DNA of 64,000 nt from CAMDBL01 sp964498125 (GCA_964498125.1 CAZCGE010000121.1:62001-126000), one strand, 5' to 3'; counted from the first letter of the stretch, positions 36,601 through 44,833 are shown. Program-made: numbers and translations. Notes: generated from the sequence alone by a model not told the origin.

Positions 36601-38240
36601 TGGCGCTGACCAACGGGGCCGGCGTCGACGTCGTGTTGAACTCGCTGGCTGGCGAGGCGATGGAAAAGAGCCTCGGTCTCGTCCGCCCGTTCGGCCGGTT
36701 CCTGGAACTCGGCAAACGCGATTTCTACGGGCATACGAAAATCGGTCTTCGTCCGTTCCGGCGCAACGTCAGCTATTATGGGATCGACGCTGACCAGTTG
36801 CTGGCGCAGAAGTCCGAGCTGGCGCGCCGCCTGTTCGCGGAGCTGACCACCCATCTGCAAGCGGGAACCTTCGTGCCGCTGCCCTATCGCCGTTTCGCGG
36901 CGACCGAGGTCGCGGACGCGTTCCGGCTGATGCAACAGTCAGGTCACATCGGCAAGATCATCGTCACGCCGCCGGCGCCGGAGAGCGTGCCGATTGCGCC
37001 AACGCATGCGCCGTTTGCGGCCGATCCGCATGGCGCCCACGTCGTCATCGGCGGACTTGGCGGATTTGGCCTGGCGACGGCGCGCTGGCTGGTCGATCGC
37101 GGCGCACGTCGCATCGTTCTGGTGAGCCGCGGTGGACGCTCCATCGAGGATGCGGAAGCCGCGCTCGCCGGCCTGCGGGCTACGGGCGCCGATGTGCGGA
37201 TCGAGGCCGTCGATGTCGCGGAGGCGGCGGCGCTCGAGGCGATGCTGGCGCGCATCCGAGCGGAGGGCCCGGTGCGCGGCATCATCCACGCGGCGATGGT
37301 GCTCGATGATGATCTGCTCAGCAAGTTGACGCCGGAGCGCATCGGCCGGGTGCTGGCGCCCAAGGTGGCGGGCGCGGCCCATCTCGATCGACTGACCCGC
37401 GCGGACGAGCTGCAGTATTTCGTGCTCTATTCCTCCGTGACGGTATTGATCGGCAACCCTGGGCAAGCTGCCTACGTCGCCGCCAACGGCTACCTCGAGG
37501 GACTGGCGCGGCGCCGGCGCGCCGAGGGCCTGTCAGCGCTGGCCATCGGCTGGGGCGGGATCACCGATACCGGCTATCTCGCGCGCAACGCCGAGGTCAG
37601 CCGCGCCATCGAACGGCGCACGGGTACAGGCGAGTTCACCGCGGCCGAGGCGCTCGGCGCGCTGGGCGAGATGCTGGCGTGTGGCCATGCGTCACCCGCT
37701 GTCGTCACTATCGCGCCCATGACTTGGAGCGCCGCACGCGATCAGCTTGCATTGCTCGGCAAACCGTTGTTCGCCGACCTGCTCGCAACCGAGACGGCGG
37801 GCGGCGCGGCGCGGGCGGAGAAGGTCGATATAGCGGCGGAGATCGCGGGGCTCGGCGAAGTCGAAGCGCGCGATCTCATTTGCCGTCACCTCAGCGAAGA
37901 AGTCGCGCGGATCTTCCGCATGCCGGTGTCCGACGTGAGCCCGACCCGCTCGCTGGCGGAGTTAGGTATGGATTCGCTGATGGGCCTCGAGCTGCGGCTC
38001 GCCGTGCAGCAGCGGCTGGGTGCCGATATCCCGCTGGCGGCGTTGGCCGGCAACCAGACGCTGTCGGAGATCGCCGCCAAGATCGCAGGATCGCTGCGCG
38101 GTGGCGAGACCGGCGATCCCAGCGTGGCCAGCGTCACAGTCGACCTCGCCCACCAGCATGGGGTAGACGGAATAGACGCCGAAAATCTGGCGCCGCTGTT
38201 GCGCGAGATCGAACGGCGTGACGCAGGATTGGGAGCATGA
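30612..38240 (+). CDS. Iterative-type polyketide synthase KS-AT-DH-MT-ER-KR-ACP (RkpA-like)
   Basis: This is a 2542-residue type I PKS. Counting from GTG 30612: KS about 5-420 with Cys175 (DTACSSS), His310 (EAHGTGT) and SNIGHLEP; AT about 530-830 with GHS626VGE; DH about 905-1180 with His929 (HKIGGQVYVP) and Asp1091 (LDVAFH); C-methyltransferase about 1280-1520 with LELGAGDG and NGLHRF; ER about 1790-2110 with IHGGAGGVGLAALQ; KR about 2140-2310 with GGLGGFGLA, a B-type LDD and YVAANGY; ACP about 2410-2490 with Ser2455 (LGMDSLM). No thioesterase is present. The set could make a fully reduced, alpha-methylated chain, as RkpA of S. meliloti or fungal highly reducing PKSs do. The stop overlaps the next start (ATGA). 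An in-frame GTG at 30537 is an alternative start. Confidence 0.95.
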   Translation: MTRSDVVDIIGRACRLPGAPNCAALWDVLAQERCTVSEIDQDRWAKARYFNPRQGERGKSYTFAAGVLDNVWGFDPGVFGLSPREAESMDPQQRVLLQVVWEALEDAGAPPSSLAGQSVGVFVGVSSTDLATRRSHDVGAADAYTMTGSTLSLVANRISYVFDWHGPSFSVDTACSSSLVALSQALDALQAGSIDTAVVGGVNMLLSPFPFLGFAAARMLAPDGRCRPFDANGQGYVRAEGAVALVLRRRDAGAIGVGRRYAEVVAGAVNSDGRTSGVSLPSAESQAALLEALYRKAAIDPNDLAFVEAHGTGTRVGDPAEAEAIGRVLGQRRCRPLPIGSIKSNIGHLEPAAGLAGVLKAILAFEHGMLPASLHFKTPNPTIPFEELNLAVAGRPVPLTRGATPFCAGVSAFGFGGTNAHVILREAQAKEAPRRASGRPAPNAGLLMLSAHCQEGLAALAAATRDLIQQDCGADADVQPLAAAVATQRESLPERLVISAANPSRAVEALDAFLAGQRTPSVTTGRAVSRAATVAFVYAGNGSQWAGMGRVAYQHNPIFRTRLEALSRRFTEIAGWSLTELLLADDLAERLASARISQPLLFAIQAALTDALMSQGVEPAYVVGHSVGEIAAAYASGALDETQALRVIAARSAGQELARGLGTMAALALPEADARQLIEDSGCSAVEVGAINSPKSVTLSGPRAEIERCAHLASARGLRVKVLDLEYPFHSALVDVARQPLLDDLQGLKPTASRIPLVSTVTGDILAGETLDAGYWWRNVRSPVRFGEAIKRVADLGARVFIEISPRAILQGYFAESLGELLQQSALIPSLGMADDPEHDPVQATTARALARGARIDVDRAFGPAPTTLRLPHYPWQNRSLDVAPSLEATTVLPTGAGLHRYLGWRERTGLSEWFSHLDTSLFPELGDHKIGGQVYVPGAVLAEMAVAAARDWLGEQRVEIYDFDILAPLVLAADHMREVRTSIDAGSRSLGIASRRRLSDEAWQMHVEARFGPATSPAAKQCDAGMGRPIAGFDAAAFYKMAQSLGLDYGPNFQRLESLAVAESREIVVGIVANTTHPRDGLILDPIALDVAFHGLLHHLLGSGDEHSSTPTRQAYVPIRFGRIVLHHPGRPVRFARVRLETPGITTARCDVLLLDADHQPVAELTDARFRSSTLLRTRPLAEIAYAMACEALPLPGFATTRNWPAPPALLAGAAELNPPEHQKDEEARLLLEAAARRVGVDSIGLLTVDGAIDPRSLVERGQLSSAARPMLLGLLGMLEAAGLANGDGRIWTLNAAAESLPPLDAIIQTVIGEHPEWWPDCALLAQAGAAWPALLADPQGQPAAAPYLPAVLEAFAVATPRSRGHVRRVLDVVALILDADETKEGQAKAPIRVLELGAGDGALTRPLARLLAARGGRLLAIDEEPRSIERLRAHVAGLGGVTVAEAASIDTAAQRNGPFDLIVSANGLHRFEAIENVLTMAARHAQEHAILVASCAPPDSFHDTVLGLTASWFQPRSAGATPTGPLLSAPEWRRCLMASGCRDVQSAGYAANGNALLIGAMAQGRAAQSSDAVPTADAATKIALVSSGPADSAFVEILAARLQATGHSLVAMAERSGRATGNGSKHHATTAADDWREVLTPAFNGTGRAPDIVYLCEPRPTEVEPAETLKHRLSELTAMVQALGERPFRLWIVAPGSMRDLVGAGTGCPVQAGVLAFARTVTNEVPAGDIRVVDCDAGLDLDQAAERLALLIDNPGVETEVVLRANDMVALRVARGLPEAISEGFVETRLDAARLELSRDPGRERLAWRRIARRAPGPGEVEIEIAATGLNFRDCMWSMGLLPEEALEDGFAGPTLGFECSGRIIGVGAGVERFEAGQAVTAFAPAAFASHVTVAADAVAPLPVDADLIAAATVPVPFITAYYALHHLARLEAGESVLIHGGAGGVGLAALQIAQWRGAKVIATAGAAEKRRLLTLLGADHVLDSRSLAFADDVMALTNGAGVDVVLNSLAGEAMEKSLGLVRPFGRFLELGKRDFYGHTKIGLRPFRRNVSYYGIDADQLLAQKSELARRLFAELTTHLQAGTFVPLPYRRFAATEVADAFRLMQQSGHIGKIIVTPPAPESVPIAPTHAPFAADPHGAHVVIGGLGGFGLATARWLVDRGARRIVLVSRGGRSIEDAEAALAGLRATGADVRIEAVDVAEAAALEAMLARIRAEGPVRGIIHAAMVLDDDLLSKLTPERIGRVLAPKVAGAAHLDRLTRADELQYFVLYSSVTVLIGNPGQAAYVAANGYLEGLARRRRAEGLSALAIGWGGITDTGYLARNAEVSRAIERRTGTGEFTAAEALGALGEMLACGHASPAVVTIAPMTWSAARDQLALLGKPLFADLLATETAGGAARAEKVDIAAEIAGLGEVEARDLICRHLSEEVARIFRMPVSDVSPTRSLAELGMDSLMGLELRLAVQQRLGADIPLAALAGNQTLSEIAAKIAGSLRGGETGDPSVASVTVDLAHQHGVDGIDAENLAPLLREIERRDAGLGA

Positions 38241-39625
38241 CGATGGATGATCGCCCCGCGCGCCGGCCGGGCCTGGGCGCCGCCGTCAAGGCCGCGCTGG
38301 TTGCCGGCATGCGCCAGCCGGCGGTGGCGCGTCCTGCAACCAGCGGGCCATCGGCGGGCATCAATCCCGCGCTGACGGATTTCCGCACGCTGGCGCTGTA
38401 TCAGCAGACCAAGACCCAGCGTGGCGCCGTCGAAGTGCTCGGCATCGGCAATCCGTTTCTGCGCGAGCATCAGGATCGCGCCGGCGCGACGACGTTGATC
38501 GACGGCCAGTCCTGCATCAATTTCTCCTCCTACGACTACCTGGGGCTCAACCAACATCCCGCGGTGGCCGCGGCCGCCAAGTCGGCGATCGATCTCTATG
38601 GCACGTCGGTGTCCGCCAGCCGCATTGTCGCCGGCGAGCGCCCGATTCACCGGGCGCTCGAGCGCGCGCTGGCCAAACAGTATGACGCCGAGGACGCCAT
38701 CGTCTTCGTCAGCGGCCATGCCACCAACGTATCGACCATCGGCACGCTGATGGGTCAGAAGGACCTGGTGCTGTATGATGCGCTGAGCCACAACAGCATT
38801 GTCGTCGGCGCGGAATTGTCGGGCGCCACGCGCCGCACCTTTCCGCATGGCGACTACGAAGCGCTGGAAACCCTGCTGTCTGATAGCCGCGGCCGTTTCG
38901 AGCGTGTGCTGATCGTCGCCGAAGGCCTCTACTCCATGGATGGCGATACGCCCGACCTCGCGCGACTGATCGACATCAAGCGCCGCTGGGGCGCCTGGCT
39001 GATGGTCGACGAAGCGCACGCCCTGGGTGTGCTGGGCGCGACGGGCCGTGGCTCGGCCGAGCACGCCGGCGTCGATATGCGCGACATCGACATCTGGATG
39101 GGCACGCTGTCGAAGACGCTGGCGGCCTGCGGTGGCTATGTCGCCGGCAAGGCCGAGCTGATCGATATCCTGAAGCACCACGCCGCGGGCTTCGTGTTCA
39201 GCGTCGGCCTGTCGGCCCCGCTTGCCGGCGCCGCCTTGGCAGCGCTGGAAATCATGCAGCGCGAGCCCGACCGCATCCGTCGCCTGCAAGCCAACGGTCA
39301 GCGCTTCCTCGCGGGGGCCAAGGCGGCGCATCTCGATATCGGGCATGGTCAAGGGCACGCCGTGGCGCCGATTTTGATCGGGGACTCGCTCAAGGCGGTG
39401 GCGCTGACCGAGCGGCTGCTGAAACGTGGCCTGAATGTTCTGCCGATCATCTTTCCAGCCGTGCCGATGCAGAGCGCGCGCCTGCGCTTTTTCATCTCCA
39501 GTGAGCACACCGGCGAGCAGATCGACATGGCGGTCGCAGCGCTGCGCGACGAGCTGGACGGCTTGAAGCGCGCCGGGTTCAGCCTGGGATCGCTGCTGTC
39601 GGCACTGCCCGGACGCACCGCCTGA
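38237..39625 (+). CDS. Alpha-oxoamine synthase (SPT/AONS family, RkpG-like)
   Basis: The 462-residue PLP enzyme has NFSSYDYLGLNQHP, SVSASRIVAGERPIHRALER, YDALSHNSIVVGAELSGA, the VDEAHALGVLGATGRG cofactor-binding stretch, and the PLP lysine in MGTLSKTLAACGG. Family members (BioF, KBL, serine palmitoyltransferase) condense an acyl thioester with an amino acid and release CO2. About 60 extra residues precede the core. ATGA overlap with the PKS, which has no thioesterase, indicates that this enzyme releases the polyketide chain as an alpha-aminoketone. No biotin genes are near, so BioF is unlikely. The amino acid used cannot be read from the sequence. Confidence 0.92.
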   Translation: MTMDDRPARRPGLGAAVKAALVAGMRQPAVARPATSGPSAGINPALTDFRTLALYQQTKTQRGAVEVLGIGNPFLREHQDRAGATTLIDGQSCINFSSYDYLGLNQHPAVAAAAKSAIDLYGTSVSASRIVAGERPIHRALERALAKQYDAEDAIVFVSGHATNVSTIGTLMGQKDLVLYDALSHNSIVVGAELSGATRRTFPHGDYEALETLLSDSRGRFERVLIVAEGLYSMDGDTPDLARLIDIKRRWGAWLMVDEAHALGVLGATGRGSAEHAGVDMRDIDIWMGTLSKTLAACGGYVAGKAELIDILKHHAAGFVFSVGLSAPLAGAALAALEIMQREPDRIRRLQANGQRFLAGAKAAHLDIGHGQGHAVAPILIGDSLKAVALTERLLKRGLNVLPIIFPAVPMQSARLRFFISSEHTGEQIDMAVAALRDELDGLKRAGFSLGSLLSALPGRTA

Positions 39626-39634
39626 GGAGCCGCC

Positions 39635-40735
39635 ATGGGCTGGGCCAACAAGGGCTGGGCCGACACGCTCAGACGTCTGGCAGGCAGCCAGCCTCGATGG
39701 CCGGTGATAGCGACAGCGGACTATTACTTTCTGGGCGGCGTTGGCGATCTGGTCGGCGCGGACGGCGTTGCTTCACATGGCCGCCCCATTGAGCGGATCG
39801 GGCCGAACAGCTGGACCTGCGACGACCGGCTGGTCATCGTTCGCTATGCGACTGCGCAGGAAATGTCGCGGATTGAAGACCGCCGCTGGCGGTCGGTGCA
39901 CTATATCATCGACGACCTGCTGCCGGCAGCCGCGGAGAGTGCCGAACTGCCCCCGGACTATCGCCAAAAGCTCAGCCGTTTCAGCGCGACGCTTCTGCCA
40001 CGCATCCTCGCGCTCAACCCGATCATCGTCGCGCCAAGCGACCATATCCTCGAATACTTTCCCGCTTTCGACAGGCGCAGGCTCGATCCCTGCTGTCTGG
40101 CGCTCCGCGACCAACAAGGCTTGCCGCCGCCAACGACATGGGATGGCTCGCTGAGGATCGCGTTTCTCGGTTCGCGCAGTCATGCCGGCACGCTGCCACT
40201 GCTCGATGTGATGGCGCTGCGTCTGGCGCGGACGTGTCCGCAGGCGACGCTGCATCTGTTTTTCGGCCGGCACCTGCCGACCTCGATGGCGCGGCGCGAC
40301 AACGTCGTCAACAACCCGCCGGTCGCCTGGTCGCAGTTTCAGGCGTTTTGCCGCCGGACGCCCTTCCACATCGGATTGGCGCCGGTGCTGGATACCGCCT
40401 TCGGCAAAGCCCGCTCCATCACCAAGATCATGGACCATGCCGCCGTCGGCGCGGTTGGACTCTATAGCGACCGTGAGCCCTTCAAGCAGGTCATTGAGCA
40501 CGGCCGGGCTGGACTACTGGTGGCGGATGGCGCGGACGCCTGGACCGCAGCCATTCTCGACCTCGTCGCGTCACCAGCATCGGCGCAAGCCATGGCACGC
40601 GCCGGCGCGGCACTGGCCTCCGATCTTGGTGATCCGCTACGGGTTCGTCGCTTCTGGCTCAGCGAGCTCGGTATCGGCGGCGGATCCGCCGGGCGCGCAG
40701 GGGTGGGCAATCAGGACGCCTTCGACCGGCATTGA
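39635..40735 (+). CDS. GT4-like glycosyltransferase
   Basis: The 366-residue protein lacks membrane segments. Its second half has a Rossmann start, LRIAFLGSRSHAGTLPLLDVMALRLARTCPQATLHLFFG, and a nucleotide-sugar end motif, KIMDHAAVGAVGLYSDREPFKQVIEHGRAGLLV, of GT-B glycosyltransferases. It starts 9 bases after the oxoamine synthase, so it is in the same operon and may put the first sugar on the lipid or act on capsule. The N-terminal half (VIATADYYFLGGVGDLVGADG) is less conserved. Donor and acceptor are unknown. Confidence 0.75.
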   Translation: MGWANKGWADTLRRLAGSQPRWPVIATADYYFLGGVGDLVGADGVASHGRPIERIGPNSWTCDDRLVIVRYATAQEMSRIEDRRWRSVHYIIDDLLPAAAESAELPPDYRQKLSRFSATLLPRILALNPIIVAPSDHILEYFPAFDRRRLDPCCLALRDQQGLPPPTTWDGSLRIAFLGSRSHAGTLPLLDVMALRLARTCPQATLHLFFGRHLPTSMARRDNVVNNPPVAWSQFQAFCRRTPFHIGLAPVLDTAFGKARSITKIMDHAAVGAVGLYSDREPFKQVIEHGRAGLLVADGADAWTAAILDLVASPASAQAMARAGAALASDLGDPLRVRRFWLSELGIGGGSAGRAGVGNQDAFDRH

Positions 40736-40801
40736 GCCGGTGCGCCATTGCACCGCGCGCGCTCCCTCATGGCCACTGGATCGGCGCGGCGATGTCCAGC
40801 G

Positions 40802-41851
40802 TCAGACGTTGGCGTAGCTCTGGGCCGGCGCCAGAGTTTGGCAGCTGGCGCGCGCCGGGCGGCTCGTCCGCGGGCCGCTGAGCATGCGATCGCGTTCGGC
40901 GACGAGGCTCAGCACGGCCTCCTCGAAGCTGACCGGATCGCCCGATGGCGAAAAGTAATGGGCGTAGTCGAAATATAGCCCGGCGAACAATTGTTCGAGC
41001 GAGGGTTGGGCCGTGCGCCGCGGCAACGCCGCGCGGTCATCGGTCAGGCCCCAGCCGGCATAGTAGGGTGCGCCGAAGCAGACCACCGGCAAATCGGCCA
41101 TCAGGGCCTCGAAGCCCAGTTGGCTGGACACGACGTAGACCCGGTCGACGACGTCGAACAGGCTCCAGGGATTGACGGCATCATAGAATAGCCGGACGCC
41201 GGGACCCGATGCGTTCGACAGATAGCCCTGCTTGCGGCCGTTGCTCACCTCTGGGTGGGTCTTGACGAGGATTTCCGCGTCGGGATTTTCCAGTCGGGCA
41301 GCCGCCAGCATCCGCGCAAAGGTCTCGCTCGACGCCAAGCCGCCGGCGATCGACGCGTCTCCCTTGGTTTGGTCGACAACCAGTACCCGTCCACCCTTGG
41401 GTCGATTGCGCAAGCCCAACCAGCGAGGACCCTTCATCGGTGCCGAATTGTATTTGGAGATCGCCTGGCTGCGCAGCACCTCGATACCGCGCCGCGCGCG
41501 CGGAATGGCCGTCGTGCGCAGCGCGGCGGTTGCGATGACCTTTTCCAGGCTGCTTGGCCGGGCTGCGTCGTAATGCGTGCCAACGGTGTCGACGACCAGC
41601 GAAATCGGCGATTCGCCTGGGCCCGGATAAACCGAGCGAATCCAACCGTCTTCAAACGAGACGTAGGGGCGTTGGCTGCGGCTGGCCATTGCCTGCGCCT
41701 TGCGCGAAGTCGATTTGCGTCCCCAGCCGCCGACGGCATCAAAGCCAGGCTTGTTGAACATGGACCAGCGAACCACATCGGCGCCGGTTGCTGTTTCGAG
41801 GTGATGGCGCAGCCGCCAAAGGCCCGACGTGAGTACAGCAATTTTCGTCAA
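40802..41851 (-). CDS. Single-module KpsC/LipA-like capsule transferase
   Basis: The protein matches the capsule-synthesis family of KpsC: ITKIAVLTSGLW-like start, YVSFEDGWIRSVYPG, VLVVDQTKGDASIAGG, EILVKTHPEV and VSSQLGFEALMADLPVVCFGAPYYAGWGLTDDR. KpsC adds the beta-Kdo linker between the lipid and capsule and normally has two such modules (about 670 residues); here there is one in 349 residues. The chosen start is a TTG at 41851 with AGGGG upstream; a GTG at 41899 is possible. It ends the leftward capsule block, about 250 bp after the SDR gene. A partner module may be encoded elsewhere, or the linker chemistry may differ. Confidence 0.85.
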   Translation of the reverse strand: MTKIAVLTSGLWRLRHHLETATGADVVRWSMFNKPGFDAVGGWGRKSTSRKAQAMASRSQRPYVSFEDGWIRSVYPGPGESPISLVVDTVGTHYDAARPSSLEKVIATAALRTTAIPRARRGIEVLRSQAISKYNSAPMKGPRWLGLRNRPKGGRVLVVDQTKGDASIAGGLASSETFARMLAAARLENPDAEILVKTHPEVSNGRKQGYLSNASGPGVRLFYDAVNPWSLFDVVDRVYVVSSQLGFEALMADLPVVCFGAPYYAGWGLTDDRAALPRRTAQPSLEQLFAGLYFDYAHYFSPSGDPVSFEEAVLSLVAERDRMLSGPRTSRPARASCQTLAPAQSYANV

Positions 41852-42105
41852 ATCGGCGCACCCCTGCGTCAGAGATGAAAACGTCGAGCGTTTCGGCACG
41901 ACTTCTCGTTGGACGCAGCACTGCCACTAAGCAGTCATCTAAAAGACTGATTCGGCACCCTGAGGAAGAGTGCGACTTTGGGTTTTTCACGCATTGCGAC
42001 GCATTTGGGCAGGTCGTTGCAAGATCGGTACAAAAACGGGCTTGAAACGCCGGTTGCTGGACCAATTGGGCCCCCTGAAACTGAGGCGATTTGGTTTCCA
42101 GAATG

Positions 42106-42912
42106 TTAACGAGGGTCTTGTTTTGGGTCGTCGACCGTAAACCGGAAGGATCGGCCGGCGGCCATCCGCAGCCGCCAGGGCAGCAAACGCCCAAGTCGAA
42201 TCAGCCAGACGAGCGCCGCGGGAAACGCAATGAGACTCCGGCCTTGCTCGATCCCCCGGCGGATCGCGGCCGCTGCCTCGTCGGCCGTCATCAGGAATGG
42301 CAGCGGGCCGTTCTGCTGTGCCGTTTGCAGCGTGTCGAAATGGCCGGGCAGCACGACAGTGACGGCGATTCCGTCGGGTGCAAGCCGTTCACGCAGGGCT
42401 TCGCCATAGGCCGCCAGACCGGCCTTCGTGGCACTGTAGACCGGTGCGTCGGCGAGCGGCTGCCGGGCGGCCAGCGAAGCGACAAGCACGATATGGCCTC
42501 TGCCGCGCCGGCGCATCAGTTCCGCTGCTGCGTTGGCCGTCAGGATCGCACCTTCCAGATTGGTGGCGACCAGGCCGTGAGTCTCTTCGCAGGTCTCGAG
42601 CCGTCCATCGCTGCCAATGCCGTTGAAGAGGCCGGCATTGACAAAAACCAGGTCGATCGGGTGCTCGCCATCAATCTCGGCCAGCCACGCTGCCATGGAC
42701 GTGCCCTCGGCGACATCGAGGGTGCGCGTGACCACCGTTGCGCCCTTGGCTACACAATCCTGGGCGATGCGCCGCAAGGGATCGGGGCGACGGGCCACAA
42801 GTCCAAGCACGCGGCCGGGCGCTGCATAGGACCGTGCCATTGCGGCCCCCAGTCCGGCACTCGCACCCGTGATGACAACCGTGCGGGGCTGAGCCAGCGG
42901 GTCAGTTCGCAT
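42106..42912 (-). CDS. Short-chain dehydrogenase (RkpH-like, 3-ketosphinganine-reductase logic)
   Basis: The 268-residue SDR begins TVVITGASAGLGAAMARSYA, has VNAG, a catalytic Ser in VLVASLAARQPL and Y-S-A-T-K, and a C-terminal hydrophobic stretch (ALVWLIRLGRLLPWRLR) that may sit on the membrane. It overlaps kpsE by 11 bp. In S. meliloti the SDR RkpH works with RkpA and RkpG in making a lipid needed for K antigen. Beside an oxoamine synthase, reduction of the beta-keto group of a sphinganine-like product is the natural guess. Substrate specificity is inferred only from neighbours. Confidence 0.85.
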   Translation of the reverse strand: MRTDPLAQPRTVVITGASAGLGAAMARSYAAPGRVLGLVARRPDPLRRIAQDCVAKGATVVTRTLDVAEGTSMAAWLAEIDGEHPIDLVFVNAGLFNGIGSDGRLETCEETHGLVATNLEGAILTANAAAELMRRRGRGHIVLVASLAARQPLADAPVYSATKAGLAAYGEALRERLAPDGIAVTVVLPGHFDTLQTAQQNGPLPFLMTADEAAAAIRRGIEQGRSLIAFPAALVWLIRLGRLLPWRLRMAAGRSFRFTVDDPKQDPR

Positions 42913-44146
42913 GATCGCGGATCGCGTAAACGATCAGCACTGCCATGGCCCACAGCAGTGCCGATATGCCCAGCACCATCAAAGTGTTGAGGATGCGTTT
43001 GGGATACAACGCGTCCTGCGGCAGGCTCGGCCGCACGAATGTCGCGAGATAGCGTTGCTGCTGGGCGGCATCGACGCGCGCTTTTTCGAGCGTGCTCAGC
43101 GCCGAGACATAGGCCTTTTCGGCGAACTCGCGTTCGACCAGGAGTTCCTCGTAGGCGGCAACCTGGCTGCTCAGGGTAATGCTGCCGGTCGGCAGGTCGG
43201 AGCCCTTGCCAAGCTTGGAGCGCTCTTGCTCGACCTGCTGCTCCAGCGCCCTGATCTGGGTCTCGAGAAAGGTGACCGACGGCGCATTCGCCTGCATGTA
43301 GCGGCGCAGCGTCGACATTCTCGCGCGCGCGGCCGAAAGATCACTGTCGAGCCGGGCCAGCAGCGAAAGTTGGGATTCGGCTTTCTTCAGCGGATCGATT
43401 TCCTGTTGTTGATCCCGGAACTGACGGACGAGCGAGCGATTGACACGCAGCCGATCCTCCGTGCGCCGCACCTCTTGCTCGGAGAATTTCAACGCATCGA
43501 GGCGGGCGCGCTCGGACAGGCTATTGATCAGGTCCTCGCTGAAGGCCAGTACGCCTTCGGCAACCCGCGCGCTGTCGTCGCGGGTGAAGGCGCGCACCTT
43601 GATCGTGATGATCTGTGAGATCGTATCGAGGTTGACCTCGATCATGTTGCGCCAGTACTCGACCACCTCTTCGATCTCGTTTTTTGCATTGAGGCGCATC
43701 AGGAAATCGGCGGACGGATGGCTGTAGACGGCGCGGATGTCGACCATCGGCTGCATCTTCTCGATGATCGCGCGGCTCTTGATGAAATCCATGACGATAA
43801 AGGCGTCGGTCAACGTCGAGCCAGAGTTGCCGAAGCCGGCGAGCGAGCTGATCAACTCGCTACCGGCGCTGGGTGCACTGACATTGCTGCCGCCGCGCAC
43901 GGCGAACCGCACTTCGACCGCATATTGTGGCGCTGCGATCAGTGCATAGTAGATGGCGGCGAGCAGCGTCGGCAGCCCGACGACGGCCAGCGCCGACAGC
44001 TTGAGCCACTGCCGGCGCAGTTTCTGCGGCCTGGCACGTGATTTGACCACGCTCGGCGCAGCGGCAGCGCCGCCGGCTTTGGCAGTCAATTCCGGCGGCG
44101 GCTTCAACCCCGGCTCCGCGGCCTGCACGCGCTTGATATTGGACAT
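42902..44146 (-). CDS. KpsE-like capsule export inner-membrane protein
   Basis: The 414-residue PCP/MPA2-type protein has an N-terminal helix at about residues 50-70 (LSALAVVGLPTLLAAIYYALI), a periplasmic part with YAVEVRFAVRGG, a long coiled coil (about 190-340) and a C-terminal helix (ILNTLMVLGISALLWAMAVLIVYAI). KpsE connects the KpsMT exporter with the outer-membrane channel. It lies 12 bases after kpsT and overlaps the SDR start, so all are one operon. The N-terminal 45 residues are Pro/Ala-rich and cytoplasmic. Confidence 0.92.
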   Translation of the reverse strand: MSNIKRVQAAEPGLKPPPELTAKAGGAAAAPSVVKSRARPQKLRRQWLKLSALAVVGLPTLLAAIYYALIAAPQYAVEVRFAVRGGSNVSAPSAGSELISSLAGFGNSGSTLTDAFIVMDFIKSRAIIEKMQPMVDIRAVYSHPSADFLMRLNAKNEIEEVVEYWRNMIEVNLDTISQIITIKVRAFTRDDSARVAEGVLAFSEDLINSLSERARLDALKFSEQEVRRTEDRLRVNRSLVRQFRDQQQEIDPLKKAESQLSLLARLDSDLSAARARMSTLRRYMQANAPSVTFLETQIRALEQQVEQERSKLGKGSDLPTGSITLSSQVAAYEELLVEREFAEKAYVSALSTLEKARVDAAQQQRYLATFVRPSLPQDALYPKRILNTLMVLGISALLWAMAVLIVYAIRDHAN

Positions 44147-44158
44147 CGCCTATTCCCC

Positions 44159-44833
44159 TCAGTCCTCGTCGTCGTCGCTCGACTGCCCCATCACCCGGGC
44201 GTGGGCCGCGATCGCATCCTCGACATCGTCCCACAGCGTCAGGCGACCGCGATGCAGTACCAGGCCCATCTCGCAATAGTCGCGCAGCGTCTTAGTCGCG
44301 TGGGAGACCATGATGACCCGCGCCCGGTCGCGCCTGGCGCGGAATACCGCCTGACATTTCGCCTTGAAGTTGGCATCGCCGACGGCCGTGATCTCGTCGA
44401 TCAGATAGGTATCGAATTCGATGGCCATGCTGACGCCAAAGGCGAGGCGTGCCCGCATGCCCGAGGAATAGGTGCCCCACGGCAGGCGCAGGGACGGTCC
44501 GAGTTCGGCGAAATCCTCGACGAAATCCAAGACTTGCTCGGTGTCCTGACCATAGATTCGCGCCAGGAATTGCACATTTTCGAGCCCGGTCATCGAACCA
44601 TTGAAGCCCGAAGCCAGCCCGAGCGGCCACGATATGCGGCCGCGACGTTTGATTCGCCCACGACTGGGCGGCTCGGTGCCGGCGATCAACCTCAGTAACG
44701 TCGACTTGCCGACGCCGTTGGCTCCCAACACGGCGATATTGCGATCCGGCAACTCGAGCGTGACGTCATCGAGGATGACCTTTTCATGGCCGCGCTCGCG
44801 ATAGATCTTCTTGACGCCCTGGAAACTGATCAT
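44159..44833 (-). CDS. KpsT-like capsule exporter ATPase
   Basis: The 224-residue ABC ATPase has Walker A GANGVGKST, a signature of the KpsT/RfbE type YSSGMRARLAFGVSMAI, Walker B TYLIDEITAVGD and switch His in VMVSHATKTLRDYC-like sequence. It drives capsule export through KpsM. Its ATG overlaps the kpsM stop (ATGA at 44833), giving tight coupling. The C-terminus is acidic (SSDDDED). It lacks the long extra domain of Wzt proteins, which fits capsule rather than O-antigen export. Confidence 0.93.
   Translation of the reverse strand: MISFQGVKKIYRERGHEKVILDDVTLELPDRNIAVLGANGVGKSTLLRLIAGTEPPSRGRIKRRGRISWPLGLASGFNGSMTGLENVQFLARIYGQDTEQVLDFVEDFAELGPSLRLPWGTYSSGMRARLAFGVSMAIEFDTYLIDEITAVGDANFKAKCQAVFRARRDRARVIMVSHATKTLRDYCEMGLVLHRGRLTLWDDVEDAIAAHARVMGQSSDDDED

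Noticed and set aside
38237..39625. Oxoamine synthase as BioF of biotin synthesis
   Set aside because: It overlaps the PKS and sits in a capsule locus, with an N-terminal extension and no bio genes nearby.
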